DNA of 64,000 nt from Riemerella anatipestifer_E (GTDB lineage: Bacteria; Bacteroidota; Bacteroidia; Flavobacteriales; Weeksellaceae), in the NCBI RefSeq assembly GCF_009932355.1, contig NZ_LEKU01000026.1, positions 8,539 through 72,538 on the forward strand, read 5' to 3'. A program made the translations under genes and the position numbers. Under the pieces are notes generated by a model. It ran no database searches. It saw nothing but the letters and a program-made list of their open reading frames with translations, and was not told the origin of the DNA. Positions 42,085 through 50,840 of this stretch are shown one piece after another (position 1 is the first letter of the stretch; each line of letters begins with the position of its first letter).

Positions 42085-44478
42085 ATGTCAGAAAAATGTT
42101 TTCACTGTGGACTAGAGATAGATAAAGAAAGAATTTCTTTTGACGAAAAAACGTTCTGCTGCAACGGTTGCAAATCAGTTTACGAAATACTAAATCTCAA
42201 TCAATTAAGTGATTTTTACGAACTAAATAAAAATGCTGGAATCCGACCAAACACAGACGGCTCTTCACAGTTTGACTACTTAGACACCCCAGAGGTATTC
42301 AACAAAATTGTAGACTTTTCGGAAGGCAATTCTACCCTAGTAACTTTTAAAATACCTGTAATACACTGTTCCTCTTGTATATGGTTACTCGAAAGCCTCA
42401 AAGACATCAACCCCCACATACGCTATTCCCAAGCTAATTTTACGAAGAAAACATTACAAATTTCGTTTAATCATAATGAGCTAAAACTAAGTGAACTTGC
42501 TAAGTTTTTAACCAATCTTGGCTATAAACCTGTTATCAATCTAGAAACTAGCGAAAAAAAGGTAGAAAAAACAGACCGAGATTTAATCATCAAACTTGCT
42601 ATTGCAGGATTTGCCTTCGGAAATGCGATGATGTTCGCCCTTCCTGAATACCTTTCTTGGATTACAAAAGAAAACGACTTCTGGATTAACCAATTTGCTC
42701 CTTTCTTTAGATTTTTAACTTTATTACTCTCCATTCCTGTAGTTGCTTATTCTGCTTCGGATTACTACAAATCTGCATGGTACGGACTTAAGAACAATAT
42801 TGTAAATATAGATGTACCTATTGTTTTAGGGATACTAGTTCTGTTTGGAAGAAGCGTCTACGAAATAGCTACAGATTATGGTCCTGGTTATTTTGATACT
42901 CTGTGTGGATTATTATTTTTTATGCTAATGGGAAAATTTTTCCAAAAGCGAACCTATACCGCACTGTCCTACGATAGAGATTATAAATCTTTCTACCCTA
43001 TCGCTGTAACCAAAGTAGATTTTGAAGGCAAACAAAAAAATATTCTCCTATCCGAAATTAAAGTTGGTGATAGAATTTTAGTCCGAAACCAAGAGATTAT
43101 TCCTGTTGATGCTATTCTTATTAGTGGCGAAGGCAATATTGATAATAGTTTTATTACTGGGGAATCAGCTACAATACCTAAACAACCTGGTGATAAAATT
43201 TTCGCAGGAGCTAAGCAACAAGGTGCTATTTTGGAACTAGAAGTTATTAAAACCGTAGACCAAAGCTACCTTACCCAACTATGGAACAAAGAGGCTTTTA
43301 AACAAAAAGAAACAGGACTCGACAATCTCACCAATAAAATAAGTAAATATTTCACATTCATTATATTAGGCATTACGCTAATCGCAGGAATCTATTGGTA
43401 TAGAATTGATTTAGAAAAAATGTTCCAAGTAATATCTGCAATACTTATAGTAGCCTGTCCTTGTGCATTGGCACTATCTGCTCCGTTTACATTCGGACAC
43501 ATTATGAGAATATTAGGCAGAAAAAAATTCTATGTTAAAGACACTTTAACCATTGAAAAACTTGCCAAAATCAACACACTCGTATTTGACAAAACAGGCA
43601 CTATTACCTACAACACCAAATCCAACATCAAATATGAAGGTAGTACTATTAGTGAATTTGATTTAAAAAATATTAAAACTTTACTCAAAAATTCCAATCA
43701 CCCTCTATCTAAAAATTTATACGAACATATAGAAACAACAGATGAATATTTCCCAATAGAAAACTTCCAAGAAATAGCTGGTAAAGGATACTCTGCTCAG
43801 GTTAGAAGTCAGATTTATAAAATTGGCTCAGCTTCATTTACTGGACAAGAAAGCAAAAACTTAGAAACTGCTGTTTTCATCAGTAAAAATGACGAATTTA
43901 TAGGAAAGTTCATATTTAGAAATGAGTATAGAGAGGGACTTTCTGAAATGTATCAAAAGCTCAACTCTTACCCTATCCACATCCTTAGTGGAGATAATGC
44001 TTCCGAAACCAATCAGCTCAAAAAAATAATTCCAAATGTAGCCAATATGAGTTTCAACCAAACTCCAGAAGACAAGTTGGACTACATACAAAACCTACAA
44101 AATTCAGGACAAAAAGTAGCTATGTTAGGTGATGGTCTTAACGATGCTGGTGCATTAAAACAAAGTAATATAGGGATAGCTGTATCTGATGACACCAACT
44201 CCTTTACTCCATCTTCTGATGTTATTATGGATGGGAAATTCATTAACTTTTTACCAGACTATTTAGCTCTAAGCAAAGATGCTATTAAAATAGTATCAGC
44301 TACTTTTGTTATAAGTATATTATACAATGTGGTAGGTCTAGGCTTTGCTGTTACAGGACACTTATCTCCTCTAGTGGCAGCTATACTAATGCCTTTAAGT
44401 TCTATAAGTGTGGTATCATTTACCTCCGCAACCACTTGGTTAACAGCAACTAGATATTTTAAGAAAAAATCAAATTAG
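42085..44478 (+). CDS. ccoI: copper-transporting P-type ATPase for cbb3 oxidase assembly
   Basis: CcoI/FixI is the copper P1B-ATPase supplying copper to cbb3 oxidase. The 797-residue protein has an N-terminal zinc-ribbon-like CxxC pair (CFHCGLEI; CCNGCKSVYEIL), a heavy-metal-associated domain with HCSSCIWLL, the membrane metal motif CPCALAL, phosphorylation DKTGTIT, and the hinge GDGLNDAGAL. The soluble phosphatase TGES appears as ITGESATIP. It is the first gene of the plus-strand cbb3 cluster. Confidence 0.95.
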   Translation: MSEKCFHCGLEIDKERISFDEKTFCCNGCKSVYEILNLNQLSDFYELNKNAGIRPNTDGSSQFDYLDTPEVFNKIVDFSEGNSTLVTFKIPVIHCSSCIWLLESLKDINPHIRYSQANFTKKTLQISFNHNELKLSELAKFLTNLGYKPVINLETSEKKVEKTDRDLIIKLAIAGFAFGNAMMFALPEYLSWITKENDFWINQFAPFFRFLTLLLSIPVVAYSASDYYKSAWYGLKNNIVNIDVPIVLGILVLFGRSVYEIATDYGPGYFDTLCGLLFFMLMGKFFQKRTYTALSYDRDYKSFYPIAVTKVDFEGKQKNILLSEIKVGDRILVRNQEIIPVDAILISGEGNIDNSFITGESATIPKQPGDKIFAGAKQQGAILELEVIKTVDQSYLTQLWNKEAFKQKETGLDNLTNKISKYFTFIILGITLIAGIYWYRIDLEKMFQVISAILIVACPCALALSAPFTFGHIMRILGRKKFYVKDTLTIEKLAKINTLVFDKTGTITYNTKSNIKYEGSTISEFDLKNIKTLLKNSNHPLSKNLYEHIETTDEYFPIENFQEIAGKGYSAQVRSQIYKIGSASFTGQESKNLETAVFISKNDEFIGKFIFRNEYREGLSEMYQKLNSYPIHILSGDNASETNQLKKIIPNVANMSFNQTPEDKLDYIQNLQNSGQKVAMLGDGLNDAGALKQSNIGIAVSDDTNSFTPSSDVIMDGKFINFLPDYLALSKDAIKIVSATFVISILYNVVGLGFAVTGHLSPLVAAILMPLSSISVVSFTSATTWLTATRYFKKKSN

Positions 44479-44527
44479 ACATTTTTATCTTATTTAGAAG
44501 TGTTATAAATTAACTTTTTTTAACAGT

Positions 44528-44545
44528 TACTGATTTAAGTCATTA
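44528..44545. promoter_or_regulatory. Second FNR/CRP-type dyad, upstream of ccoS
   Basis: TACTGATTTAAGTCATTA agrees with its reverse complement at 14 of 18 positions and has core TGAT-N4-GTCA, one base off TGAT-N4-ATCA. It is centred about 55 bases before the predicted ccoS start site. Confidence 0.55.
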
Positions 44546-44577
44546 TATTTTCCTTAATTTTGGGGGCAATTTAATTT

Positions 44578-44585
44578 TATATTTG
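44578..44585 (+). promoter_or_regulatory. -7 element of ccoS-ccoNOQP
   Basis: TATATTTG matches TAnnTTTG, nine bases before the ccoS ATG. The candidate TTTG at 44559-44562 is closer than usual (15 bases), again fitting an activated promoter. Confidence 0.5.
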
Positions 44586-44593
44586 CGAACTGT

Positions 44594-44776
44594 ATGGAGA
44601 TACTATATTTGATGGTCATATGCAGTGTGTCTTTAGCTGTTGTTTTCTTGATAATATTTATTATCGGAGCTAAGAAAGGGCAGTTTGAAGATGATGAATC
44701 TCCTGCTGTGAGGATACTCCTTGATGACGAAGCTAAAAACAAAGAAAATAAAGAGAAAAACAATAAAAGTGATTAG
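44594..44776 (+). CDS. ccoS: cbb3 oxidase assembly protein CcoS
   Basis: The 60-residue protein has one N-terminal membrane helix (MEILYLMVICSVSLAVVFLIIF) and the family tail GAKKGQFEDDESPAVRILLDD. CcoS is needed for cofactor insertion in CcoN. The C-terminus is Lys/Glu/Asn rich. It is 5 bases before ccoNO. Confidence 0.93.
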   Translation: MEILYLMVICSVSLAVVFLIIFIIGAKKGQFEDDESPAVRILLDDEAKNKENKEKNNKSD

Positions 44777-44781
44777 TTAAT

Positions 44782-47061
44782 ATGGAAACACAAAAGTTTA
44801 GTTATGACAACAGCATTGTGCGTGCGTTCCTTTATGCAACCATCGTCTTCGGGATAGTTGGTTTCATTCTTGGACTTACGGCGGCGGCGATGCTTTTCTA
44901 TCCAGAACTACCAGAGTTTTTATTTGGTACTGATGACACTACAATCGCCAGTTTAAGAAGTGGGGATTTACAAGGTCTTATCAACACCCAGGGAGCTTTT
45001 GGTTTTGGTAGAATCAGAATGTTGCACACAAGTGCAGTAATTTTTGCCTTTGTAGGAAATGCGATTTTCGCAGGGGTTTATTACTCATTACAGAGGTTGT
45101 TGAAGGCAAGAATGTATAGTGATACACTTTCTTGGATTAACTTTTGGGGATGGCAAATTACTATCGTAGCGGTGGTGATTACTTTCTTCATGGGTATCAA
45201 CACTTCTAAAGAGTATGCTGAACACGAATGGCCAATTGATATCCTTATCGCTGTGGTATGGATTATTTTTGGTATCAATATGTTTGGTACAATAGCTAAA
45301 AGAAGAGTAAGACATCTTTATGTAGCTATTTGGTTCTACATTGGTACTTGGGTAGGTATTACAATGCTACACGTATTCAATAATCTAGAGGTGCCTCTTT
45401 CTTTTACTGGTTGGAAGTCTTATTCTGCATATTCAGGAGTAAAAGATGCTTTAGTACAATGGTGGTATGGGCATAACGCCGTAGCATTTTTCTTGACAAC
45501 CCCTGTACTTGGTCTGATGTATTACTTCTTGCCAAAAGCATCAGAGAGACCTGTCTTTTCTTATAAGCTTTCTATAATCCACTTTTGGTCTCTAATCTTC
45601 GTTTACATTTGGGCTGGACCACACCACTTACAGTACACATCTCTACCTGCTTGGGCACAGGCATTAGGAACAGGATTCTCTATTGCACTTATCGCTCCGT
45701 CTTGGGGAGGTATGCTTAATGGTTTATTAACATTGAGAGGGGCTTGGGATAAGGTAAGAGAAAATCCTATACTCAAATTTTTCGTGGTAGCGGTTACTTG
45801 TTATGGTATGGCTACATTTGAAGGACCACTATTGGCAACTAAAACATTAAATAAAATTGGACACTTTACTGACTGGGTAATCGGTCACGTTCACATTGGT
45901 GCTTTAGGGTGGAACGGATTCATGGCGTTTGGTATGATTTACTACCTAGTTCCTATTATGTGGAGAACTAAACTATGGTCTGTAAAATTAGCTAACTGGC
46001 ATTTCTGGTTAGGTACTTTAGGTATTATTCTATATGCTGTACCTATGTATATCTCTGGATTTACTCAAGGTTTAATGTGGAAACAATTTAACCCAGACGG
46101 AACTCTACTTTACAAAAACTGGTTAGATACTGTAACTGCAATTATCCCTTACTATTGGATGAGATTCTTTGGAGGTATCCTTTACCTATTAGGAGCTATT
46201 CTTATGGCAGTGAATGTTGTAGCTACTGTGAGAAAAGGTTCTTTCCAAAAAGAAGTACCTGCAGAAGCACCTGCACTTGCTAGAATTAGTGATGCAAGAA
46301 AAGAAGGTGAAACTGTTCACCTTTGGATTGAAAGAATGCCACTTTATTTAACTGTATTAGCATTTTTTGCACTAGCAGTTGGTGGTATCGTTGAAATTAT
46401 TCCTACACTTACTGTTAAGGATAATGTACCTACTATTTCTTCTGTTAAACCTTACACTCCTCTAGAATTAGAAGGTAGAGATTTATACATCCGTGAAGGT
46501 TGTAATGCTTGTCACTCTCAAATGATTAGACCATTCCGTGACGAGGTAGTTAGATTTAACGGTAAAAACGGACAGTATTCAAAAGCTGGGGAATTCGTAT
46601 ATGACAGACCTTTCCTTTGGGGTTCTAAGAGAACTGGTCCAGACTTACATAGAGAAGGTGGAAGAAACCCTGATTCTTGGCACTTTAAGCACATGCTAAA
46701 CCCAAGAGCTACATCAGCAGGTTCTATAATGCCTCGTTACCCTTGGTTAATTGCTAATACATTAGATCGTTCTCAGACTAAAGATAAGTTAGAACTTATG
46801 AAGAATGTATTTAGCGTGCCTTACACTAAAGCTGAAATAGATACTGTAGATGCATGGATGGACAATCAAGCTAAAGGAATTGTAAGTAGAATTTATGCTG
46901 AAGCTGATGACGTTAAGAGAGCATTTGCTAAAAAACAGCAAGAAGAAGGAGCTGAGTTTGTTCCTCTTGAAAAGAGAGAGATTGTAGCACTTATTGCTTA
47001 CCTACAAAGATTAGGTACTGATATTAAGACTACTGAAGTTAAAACAGCAAGTGTAAAATAA
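44782..47061 (+). CDS. ccoNO: fused cbb3 cytochrome c oxidase subunits I and II (CcoN-CcoO)
   Basis: The 759-residue protein joins the catalytic CcoN (haem b, haem b3 and CuB) to CcoO (monohaem cytochrome c), a fusion known in Bacteroidota. CcoN part: His ligands in HTSAVIFAFVGNAIF, WYGHNAVAFFLTTP, WAGPHHLQYTSLP and HFTDWVIGHVHIGALGWNG. CcoO part starts near residue 540, with CNACHSQMIRPFRDEV (CxxCH) and RTGPDLHREGG as its haem axial region. The protein reduces oxygen at low concentration and pumps protons. Confidence 0.96.
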   Translation: METQKFSYDNSIVRAFLYATIVFGIVGFILGLTAAAMLFYPELPEFLFGTDDTTIASLRSGDLQGLINTQGAFGFGRIRMLHTSAVIFAFVGNAIFAGVYYSLQRLLKARMYSDTLSWINFWGWQITIVAVVITFFMGINTSKEYAEHEWPIDILIAVVWIIFGINMFGTIAKRRVRHLYVAIWFYIGTWVGITMLHVFNNLEVPLSFTGWKSYSAYSGVKDALVQWWYGHNAVAFFLTTPVLGLMYYFLPKASERPVFSYKLSIIHFWSLIFVYIWAGPHHLQYTSLPAWAQALGTGFSIALIAPSWGGMLNGLLTLRGAWDKVRENPILKFFVVAVTCYGMATFEGPLLATKTLNKIGHFTDWVIGHVHIGALGWNGFMAFGMIYYLVPIMWRTKLWSVKLANWHFWLGTLGIILYAVPMYISGFTQGLMWKQFNPDGTLLYKNWLDTVTAIIPYYWMRFFGGILYLLGAILMAVNVVATVRKGSFQKEVPAEAPALARISDARKEGETVHLWIERMPLYLTVLAFFALAVGGIVEIIPTLTVKDNVPTISSVKPYTPLELEGRDLYIREGCNACHSQMIRPFRDEVVRFNGKNGQYSKAGEFVYDRPFLWGSKRTGPDLHREGGRNPDSWHFKHMLNPRATSAGSIMPRYPWLIANTLDRSQTKDKLELMKNVFSVPYTKAEIDTVDAWMDNQAKGIVSRIYAEADDVKRAFAKKQQEEGAEFVPLEKREIVALIAYLQRLGTDIKTTEVKTASVK

Positions 47062-47091
47062 ATTATATTATCACTAAAGGAGCATATAGTA

Positions 47092-47262
47092 ATGATACCA
47101 CAAAACTTTAAAGATATATTATCTAATACCGAAGGTACTGGATTTTACCAAAGTTTAGCACTCATATTATTTATCATATTTTTTATTGGAGTGGTATACT
47201 ATGTTATGAGTAAGCCTAAAAAGTATTATCAAGACGAAGCTAATGCTCCTTTAGATGACTGA
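47092..47262 (+). CDS. ccoQ: CcoQ-like small membrane subunit
   Basis: A 56-residue frame lies between ccoNO and ccoP, with an ATG after AAAGGAGC, a good ribosome site. It reads MIPQNFKDILSNTEGTGFYQ, one membrane helix (SLALILFIIFFIGVVYYVM), then KPKKYYQDEANAPLDD. Size, topology and position fit CcoQ, which stabilises the oxidase. Sequence similarity to proteobacterial CcoQ is low, so the name rests on context. Confidence 0.78.
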   Translation: MIPQNFKDILSNTEGTGFYQSLALILFIIFFIGVVYYVMSKPKKYYQDEANAPLDD

Positions 47263-47293
47263 AATACAAAACAGTTCTAAAAATTAAGAAATT

Positions 47294-48172
47294 ATGAAAC
47301 AAAGAACGCCCGTTTATGTGAACATTTTAGTAATACTTACAATATTATTTATTGTGTATTATATGTTCGTTCAAAATGCATCTTTTATTACTTCACCTTA
47401 CTTTTGGGGAACAGTAGTTATTAGTGTCATTTTAGCAATGATACATGGTGCTATTGGAGATTTAATTGAAAATCAAAACTTCGCTAAACTTTCTGACGAG
47501 GCTAAGAAAGCTTACTTAGAAGAGAAGAAAATACCTTACTGGAAAAGACTTTGGGATAGTGCATTCAAAAAGCAATCTGCTTCTGAAGAAAAAGATATCA
47601 TTATAGACCACGGTTTTGATGGTATTATGGAGTTAGACAACCAATTACCTAAATGGTGGCTAGGGTTGTTTTGGCTAGGATTTACATACTTAGTTGTTTA
47701 TATTCTTGCTTTCTCTTTTACAGATTTCGCACACCCAGACAAAGAGCATGAGGTTGAGCATAAAGAGCAACTTGCAAGTATAGAGCAGTGGATGAAAGAT
47801 ACTCCTCCTCCTACAATTGATAACGCAGTATATTCTGCAGACAATATTGCAGAAGGGGAAGAAATTTTCAAAACTAACTGTGTATCTTGCCACGGTGATG
47901 GTGGTAAAGGTGGTATTGGTCCAAACCTTACTGATAAATATTGGATTAACCATACAGAACCTACTCTATTTAGAGAAGTATTCCACATGGTAGAGAACGG
48001 TTCTCCAAACAACCCTGCGATGCAAGCTTGGGGTAAAAATGGAGTTCTTACTGGATTTGATATTGAAAAGGTAGCAGCTTATGTTTACCATATCAATCAA
48101 GAAAAAGCTCCTATCACTCAATCCGAAGGAGGTGCTGCACCTCAAGGTGATGAAGTGAAGTGGGAGAACTAA
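47294..48172 (+). CDS. ccoP: cbb3 oxidase cytochrome c subunit CcoP
   Basis: The 292-residue protein has two N-terminal membrane segments, a charged soluble part, a third membrane helix (PKWWLGLFWLGFTYLVVYIL) and one c-type haem domain with CVSCHGDGGKGGIGPNL and a Met ligand in the MQAWG region. Proteobacterial CcoP has two haems; only one CxxCH is present here. It transfers electrons towards CcoO. Confidence 0.92.
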   Translation: MKQRTPVYVNILVILTILFIVYYMFVQNASFITSPYFWGTVVISVILAMIHGAIGDLIENQNFAKLSDEAKKAYLEEKKIPYWKRLWDSAFKKQSASEEKDIIIDHGFDGIMELDNQLPKWWLGLFWLGFTYLVVYILAFSFTDFAHPDKEHEVEHKEQLASIEQWMKDTPPPTIDNAVYSADNIAEGEEIFKTNCVSCHGDGGKGGIGPNLTDKYWINHTEPTLFREVFHMVENGSPNNPAMQAWGKNGVLTGFDIEKVAAYVYHINQEKAPITQSEGGAAPQGDEVKWEN

Positions 48173-48198
48173 TACCATAAAATAAAATCCATATCAAT

Positions 48199-49641
48199 AT
48201 GGCTGATAAAGAAGTACAAGGCACTGGAGCCGTAATAGAAGCTACCACTTTCCGTGATTCTGTAGGAACCATGGATAATACAGGGAAAAGAAAATGGGTA
48301 TACCCCAAGAAGCCCAAAGGTAAGTTTACTGATTATAGGAACTATGTTAGTATTTTTTTATTAGCCATATTTTTTATTCTTCCGTTTATTAAAATAAACG
48401 GAAATCCATTTCTTCTAATAAATATCCTTGATAGGGAGTTCTTTATTGTAGGACAACCTTTTTATCCTCAGGATTTTTTCATTCTTGCTCTAGGAGCAGT
48501 TACTTCTATAGTATTTATAATTCTATTTACCGTTGTTTTCGGAAGAATATTCTGCGGTTGGATTTGCCCACAAACTATTTTTATGGAAAATGTATTCCGT
48601 AAGATAGAATATTGGATTGAGGGTGACAGAAACAAGCAAATAAAACTAGACCAACAGCCTTGGAACTCTGAAAAGATAAGAAAAAGAGGGCTTAAATGGA
48701 CAATCTATATCATTATCTCTTTAGTTGTAACTCATTTTATGTTCATGTACATTGTAGGTTACGAAGAGGTATTTAGAATAATGAAAGAAGGTCCTATAGA
48801 ATACCCTACTAACTTTTTGGTGATGTTGCTTTTCACTGCAACATTCTATTTCGTATTTGCATGGTTTAGAGAGCAGGTATGTACGCTTGTTTGTCCATAC
48901 GGAAGGCTACAAGGTGTTCTTATAGATAAGCAAACTATCAATGTTTACTACGATTTTAAGAGAGGTGAAAATCGTTCTAAATGGCGTAAGAATGAGGACA
49001 GAGCTGCCGAAGGTAAAGGAGATTGTATCGATTGTAACCAATGCGTGGTGGTATGTCCAACAGGAATAGACATCAGAAATGGGCAACAACTAGAGTGTGT
49101 TAACTGTACTGCGTGTATAGATGCCTGTAATGAAGTCATGGAAAAAGTAGGCTTACCTAAAGGACTCATAAGATACGCTACCGAAGATGAAATAGAACAA
49201 GGTAGAAAGTTTAAGTTCACCTCTAGAATGAAAGCTTACACTGCGGTTTTAATAGCATTGATGACTTTTGTATCGTTCCTTTTATACAATAGAGGAAGTA
49301 TGGAGGCTAAATTCATCAAACCTGCAGGAAGTACATTTTTTATATCTGGTAACGAAATTACCAACACTTACAATTACACCTTACTTAATAAATCTAGCAA
49401 GGACTATGTAGTAACTTTCAAGGTTTTAGAGCCTGCTAATGGAGTTATAAAATATGGCGGTTCTAGCAAAATAGTATTAAAGAGAGATAAAATGGAAAAG
49501 GGAACAGTAAATATTAGCTTCCCTAAAAAAGAAATAAAACTTTCTAAACAGAATTTAGTAATTGGTGTCTATGATAAAGACGGTAAGTTACTCACTACTT
49601 TTGAAACTTATTTTGAAGGAGAATTTAATTTGCAATTTTAA
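48199..49641 (+). CDS. ccoG: cbb3 oxidase accessory ferredoxin protein CcoG
   Basis: CcoG (FixG/RdxA) is a membrane protein involved in copper reduction and cbb3 assembly. The 480-residue protein has about five membrane segments, Cys-rich FCGWICPQTIFM and CTLVCPYGRLQ, and two 4Fe-4S motifs (CIDCNQCVVVCPTG and CVNCTACIDACNEVM). The C-terminal Ig-like region follows. It is 26 bases after ccoP. Confidence 0.95.
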   Translation: MADKEVQGTGAVIEATTFRDSVGTMDNTGKRKWVYPKKPKGKFTDYRNYVSIFLLAIFFILPFIKINGNPFLLINILDREFFIVGQPFYPQDFFILALGAVTSIVFIILFTVVFGRIFCGWICPQTIFMENVFRKIEYWIEGDRNKQIKLDQQPWNSEKIRKRGLKWTIYIIISLVVTHFMFMYIVGYEEVFRIMKEGPIEYPTNFLVMLLFTATFYFVFAWFREQVCTLVCPYGRLQGVLIDKQTINVYYDFKRGENRSKWRKNEDRAAEGKGDCIDCNQCVVVCPTGIDIRNGQQLECVNCTACIDACNEVMEKVGLPKGLIRYATEDEIEQGRKFKFTSRMKAYTAVLIALMTFVSFLLYNRGSMEAKFIKPAGSTFFISGNEITNTYNYTLLNKSSKDYVVTFKVLEPANGVIKYGGSSKIVLKRDKMEKGTVNISFPKKEIKLSKQNLVIGVYDKDGKLLTTFETYFEGEFNLQF

Positions 49642-50100
49642 ATGAAAAATTTTAAGTTCACTTGGGCACATGGAGTTGTAGCTGCATTAGGTTCGTTTAT
49701 ACTATTTATTCTTTATCTCATATTTGTGTTCTCTCATGGGCAGCAGAATTCTGAATTGGTTTCAGATAATTATTATGAAGATGAGCTAGCTTATCAAAGT
49801 GTAATAGATGCTAAGAAAAACGCATCAACGATTGAGAATGCTCCTAAATATCAGCAAACACCTTACGGAATAAGTATCGTATTTCCTTCTGAAAATAATA
49901 ATCAAAATACTAAAATAAAGTTTGTTCTCTATAGGATAGACGACCAAAAGTTAGATGTAAAAAAGGACATGACCTTAGATGCTAATAATTCCTTTCTCAT
50001 TCCTAAAAAAGTTTTAGTTCCAGGAGGCTATATTCTAAAACTAATGTGGACAAAAGATAACAAAGATTATCAAATAGACTACGACTTAGTATGGAAATAA
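49642..50100 (+). CDS. fixH: FixH family protein
   Basis: The 152-residue protein has one N-terminal membrane helix (AHGVVAALGSFILFILYLIFVF), the FixH segment SDNYYEDELAYQSVIDAKKN, and a beta-rich periplasmic C-terminus. FixH/CcoH takes part in cbb3 assembly. It directly follows the ccoG stop codon (no gap) and overlaps the next gene by 10 bases. Confidence 0.88.
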   Translation: MKNFKFTWAHGVVAALGSFILFILYLIFVFSHGQQNSELVSDNYYEDELAYQSVIDAKKNASTIENAPKYQQTPYGISIVFPSENNNQNTKIKFVLYRIDDQKLDVKKDMTLDANNSFLIPKKVLVPGGYILKLMWTKDNKDYQIDYDLVWK

Positions 50101-50828
50101 CCCTCATCATAGCAGCGCTTACTTTAGGTTTCACAACAGGATTCCATTGTATTGGTATGTGTGGACCTATAGCTCTTTCTTTAGGACTTTCAAGAAAGCA
50201 ACAGGTTAACTTTCATCTTCAAAATATAACCTATCAATTAGGAAGAATTTTCACTTATTCTATATTGGGAATTTTACTAGGACTAATTGGCGAAGGCTTT
50301 CAGTTAGCTGGAGTTCAAGGTTGGCTTACCATTTTTGCAGGAATTATTTTAATCATAATGGCTCTTTTTTCTTTCGGAAACGGAGATTTTGCTTCTAGAA
50401 TACCTTTTCTCTCGAAATTTTTATTAAAAATAAAACTCAACCTAGGAAAATTATTATCCAAAACCGATTACTCTTCAAGGTTTTTAACAGGAGTGCTTAA
50501 TGGTTTTTTACCATGTGGAATGGTTTATGTAGCCTTGGCAGCATCTCTAGTGGCTGGTGGAGCTATACAAGGAGGATTATTTATGATGTTATTTGGACTA
50601 GGTACTTTCCCTTTTATGTTTGTTACTGTTTTATTAGGTAACATGCTTAATATAGCTACTAGAAATAAAATCCTAAAAATAATGCCTGTAGTAATGCTTA
50701 TCTTAGGTGGGCTCTTTATACTAAGAGGTCTAGAGTTGGGAATCCCTTATTTATCACCAAAGAAAGAAGCTCTCAGTATAGAAAACAAAATGTCCCCTAA
50801 AGACAAGGGACATCATAGTTGTCATTAA
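50091..50828 (+). CDS. TauE/SafE-family membrane protein of the cbb3 cluster
   Basis: This 245-residue polytopic protein belongs to the COG2836-like TauE/SafE group often found at the end of ccoNOQP-ccoGIS clusters. It shows GFTTGFHCIGMCGPIALSL, whose CxxxC and nearby His suggest metal binding (copper), GRIFTYSILGILLG and FLPCGMVYVALAASL. It is likely to take part in copper supply for the oxidase, not in sulfite export. It overlaps fixH by 10 bases. The end carries HHSCH, another potential metal ligand set. Confidence 0.85.
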   Translation: MEITLIIAALTLGFTTGFHCIGMCGPIALSLGLSRKQQVNFHLQNITYQLGRIFTYSILGILLGLIGEGFQLAGVQGWLTIFAGIILIIMALFSFGNGDFASRIPFLSKFLLKIKLNLGKLLSKTDYSSRFLTGVLNGFLPCGMVYVALAASLVAGGAIQGGLFMMLFGLGTFPFMFVTVLLGNMLNIATRNKILKIMPVVMLILGGLFILRGLELGIPYLSPKKEALSIENKMSPKDKGHHSCH

Positions 50829-50840
50829 AAGCATTAGGTC

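Noticed and set aside
50790..50812. Hairpin ATGTCCC/GGGACAT at the end of the TauE/SafE gene as a terminator.
   Set aside because: It lies within the coding region and has no T-run; evidence is too weak.
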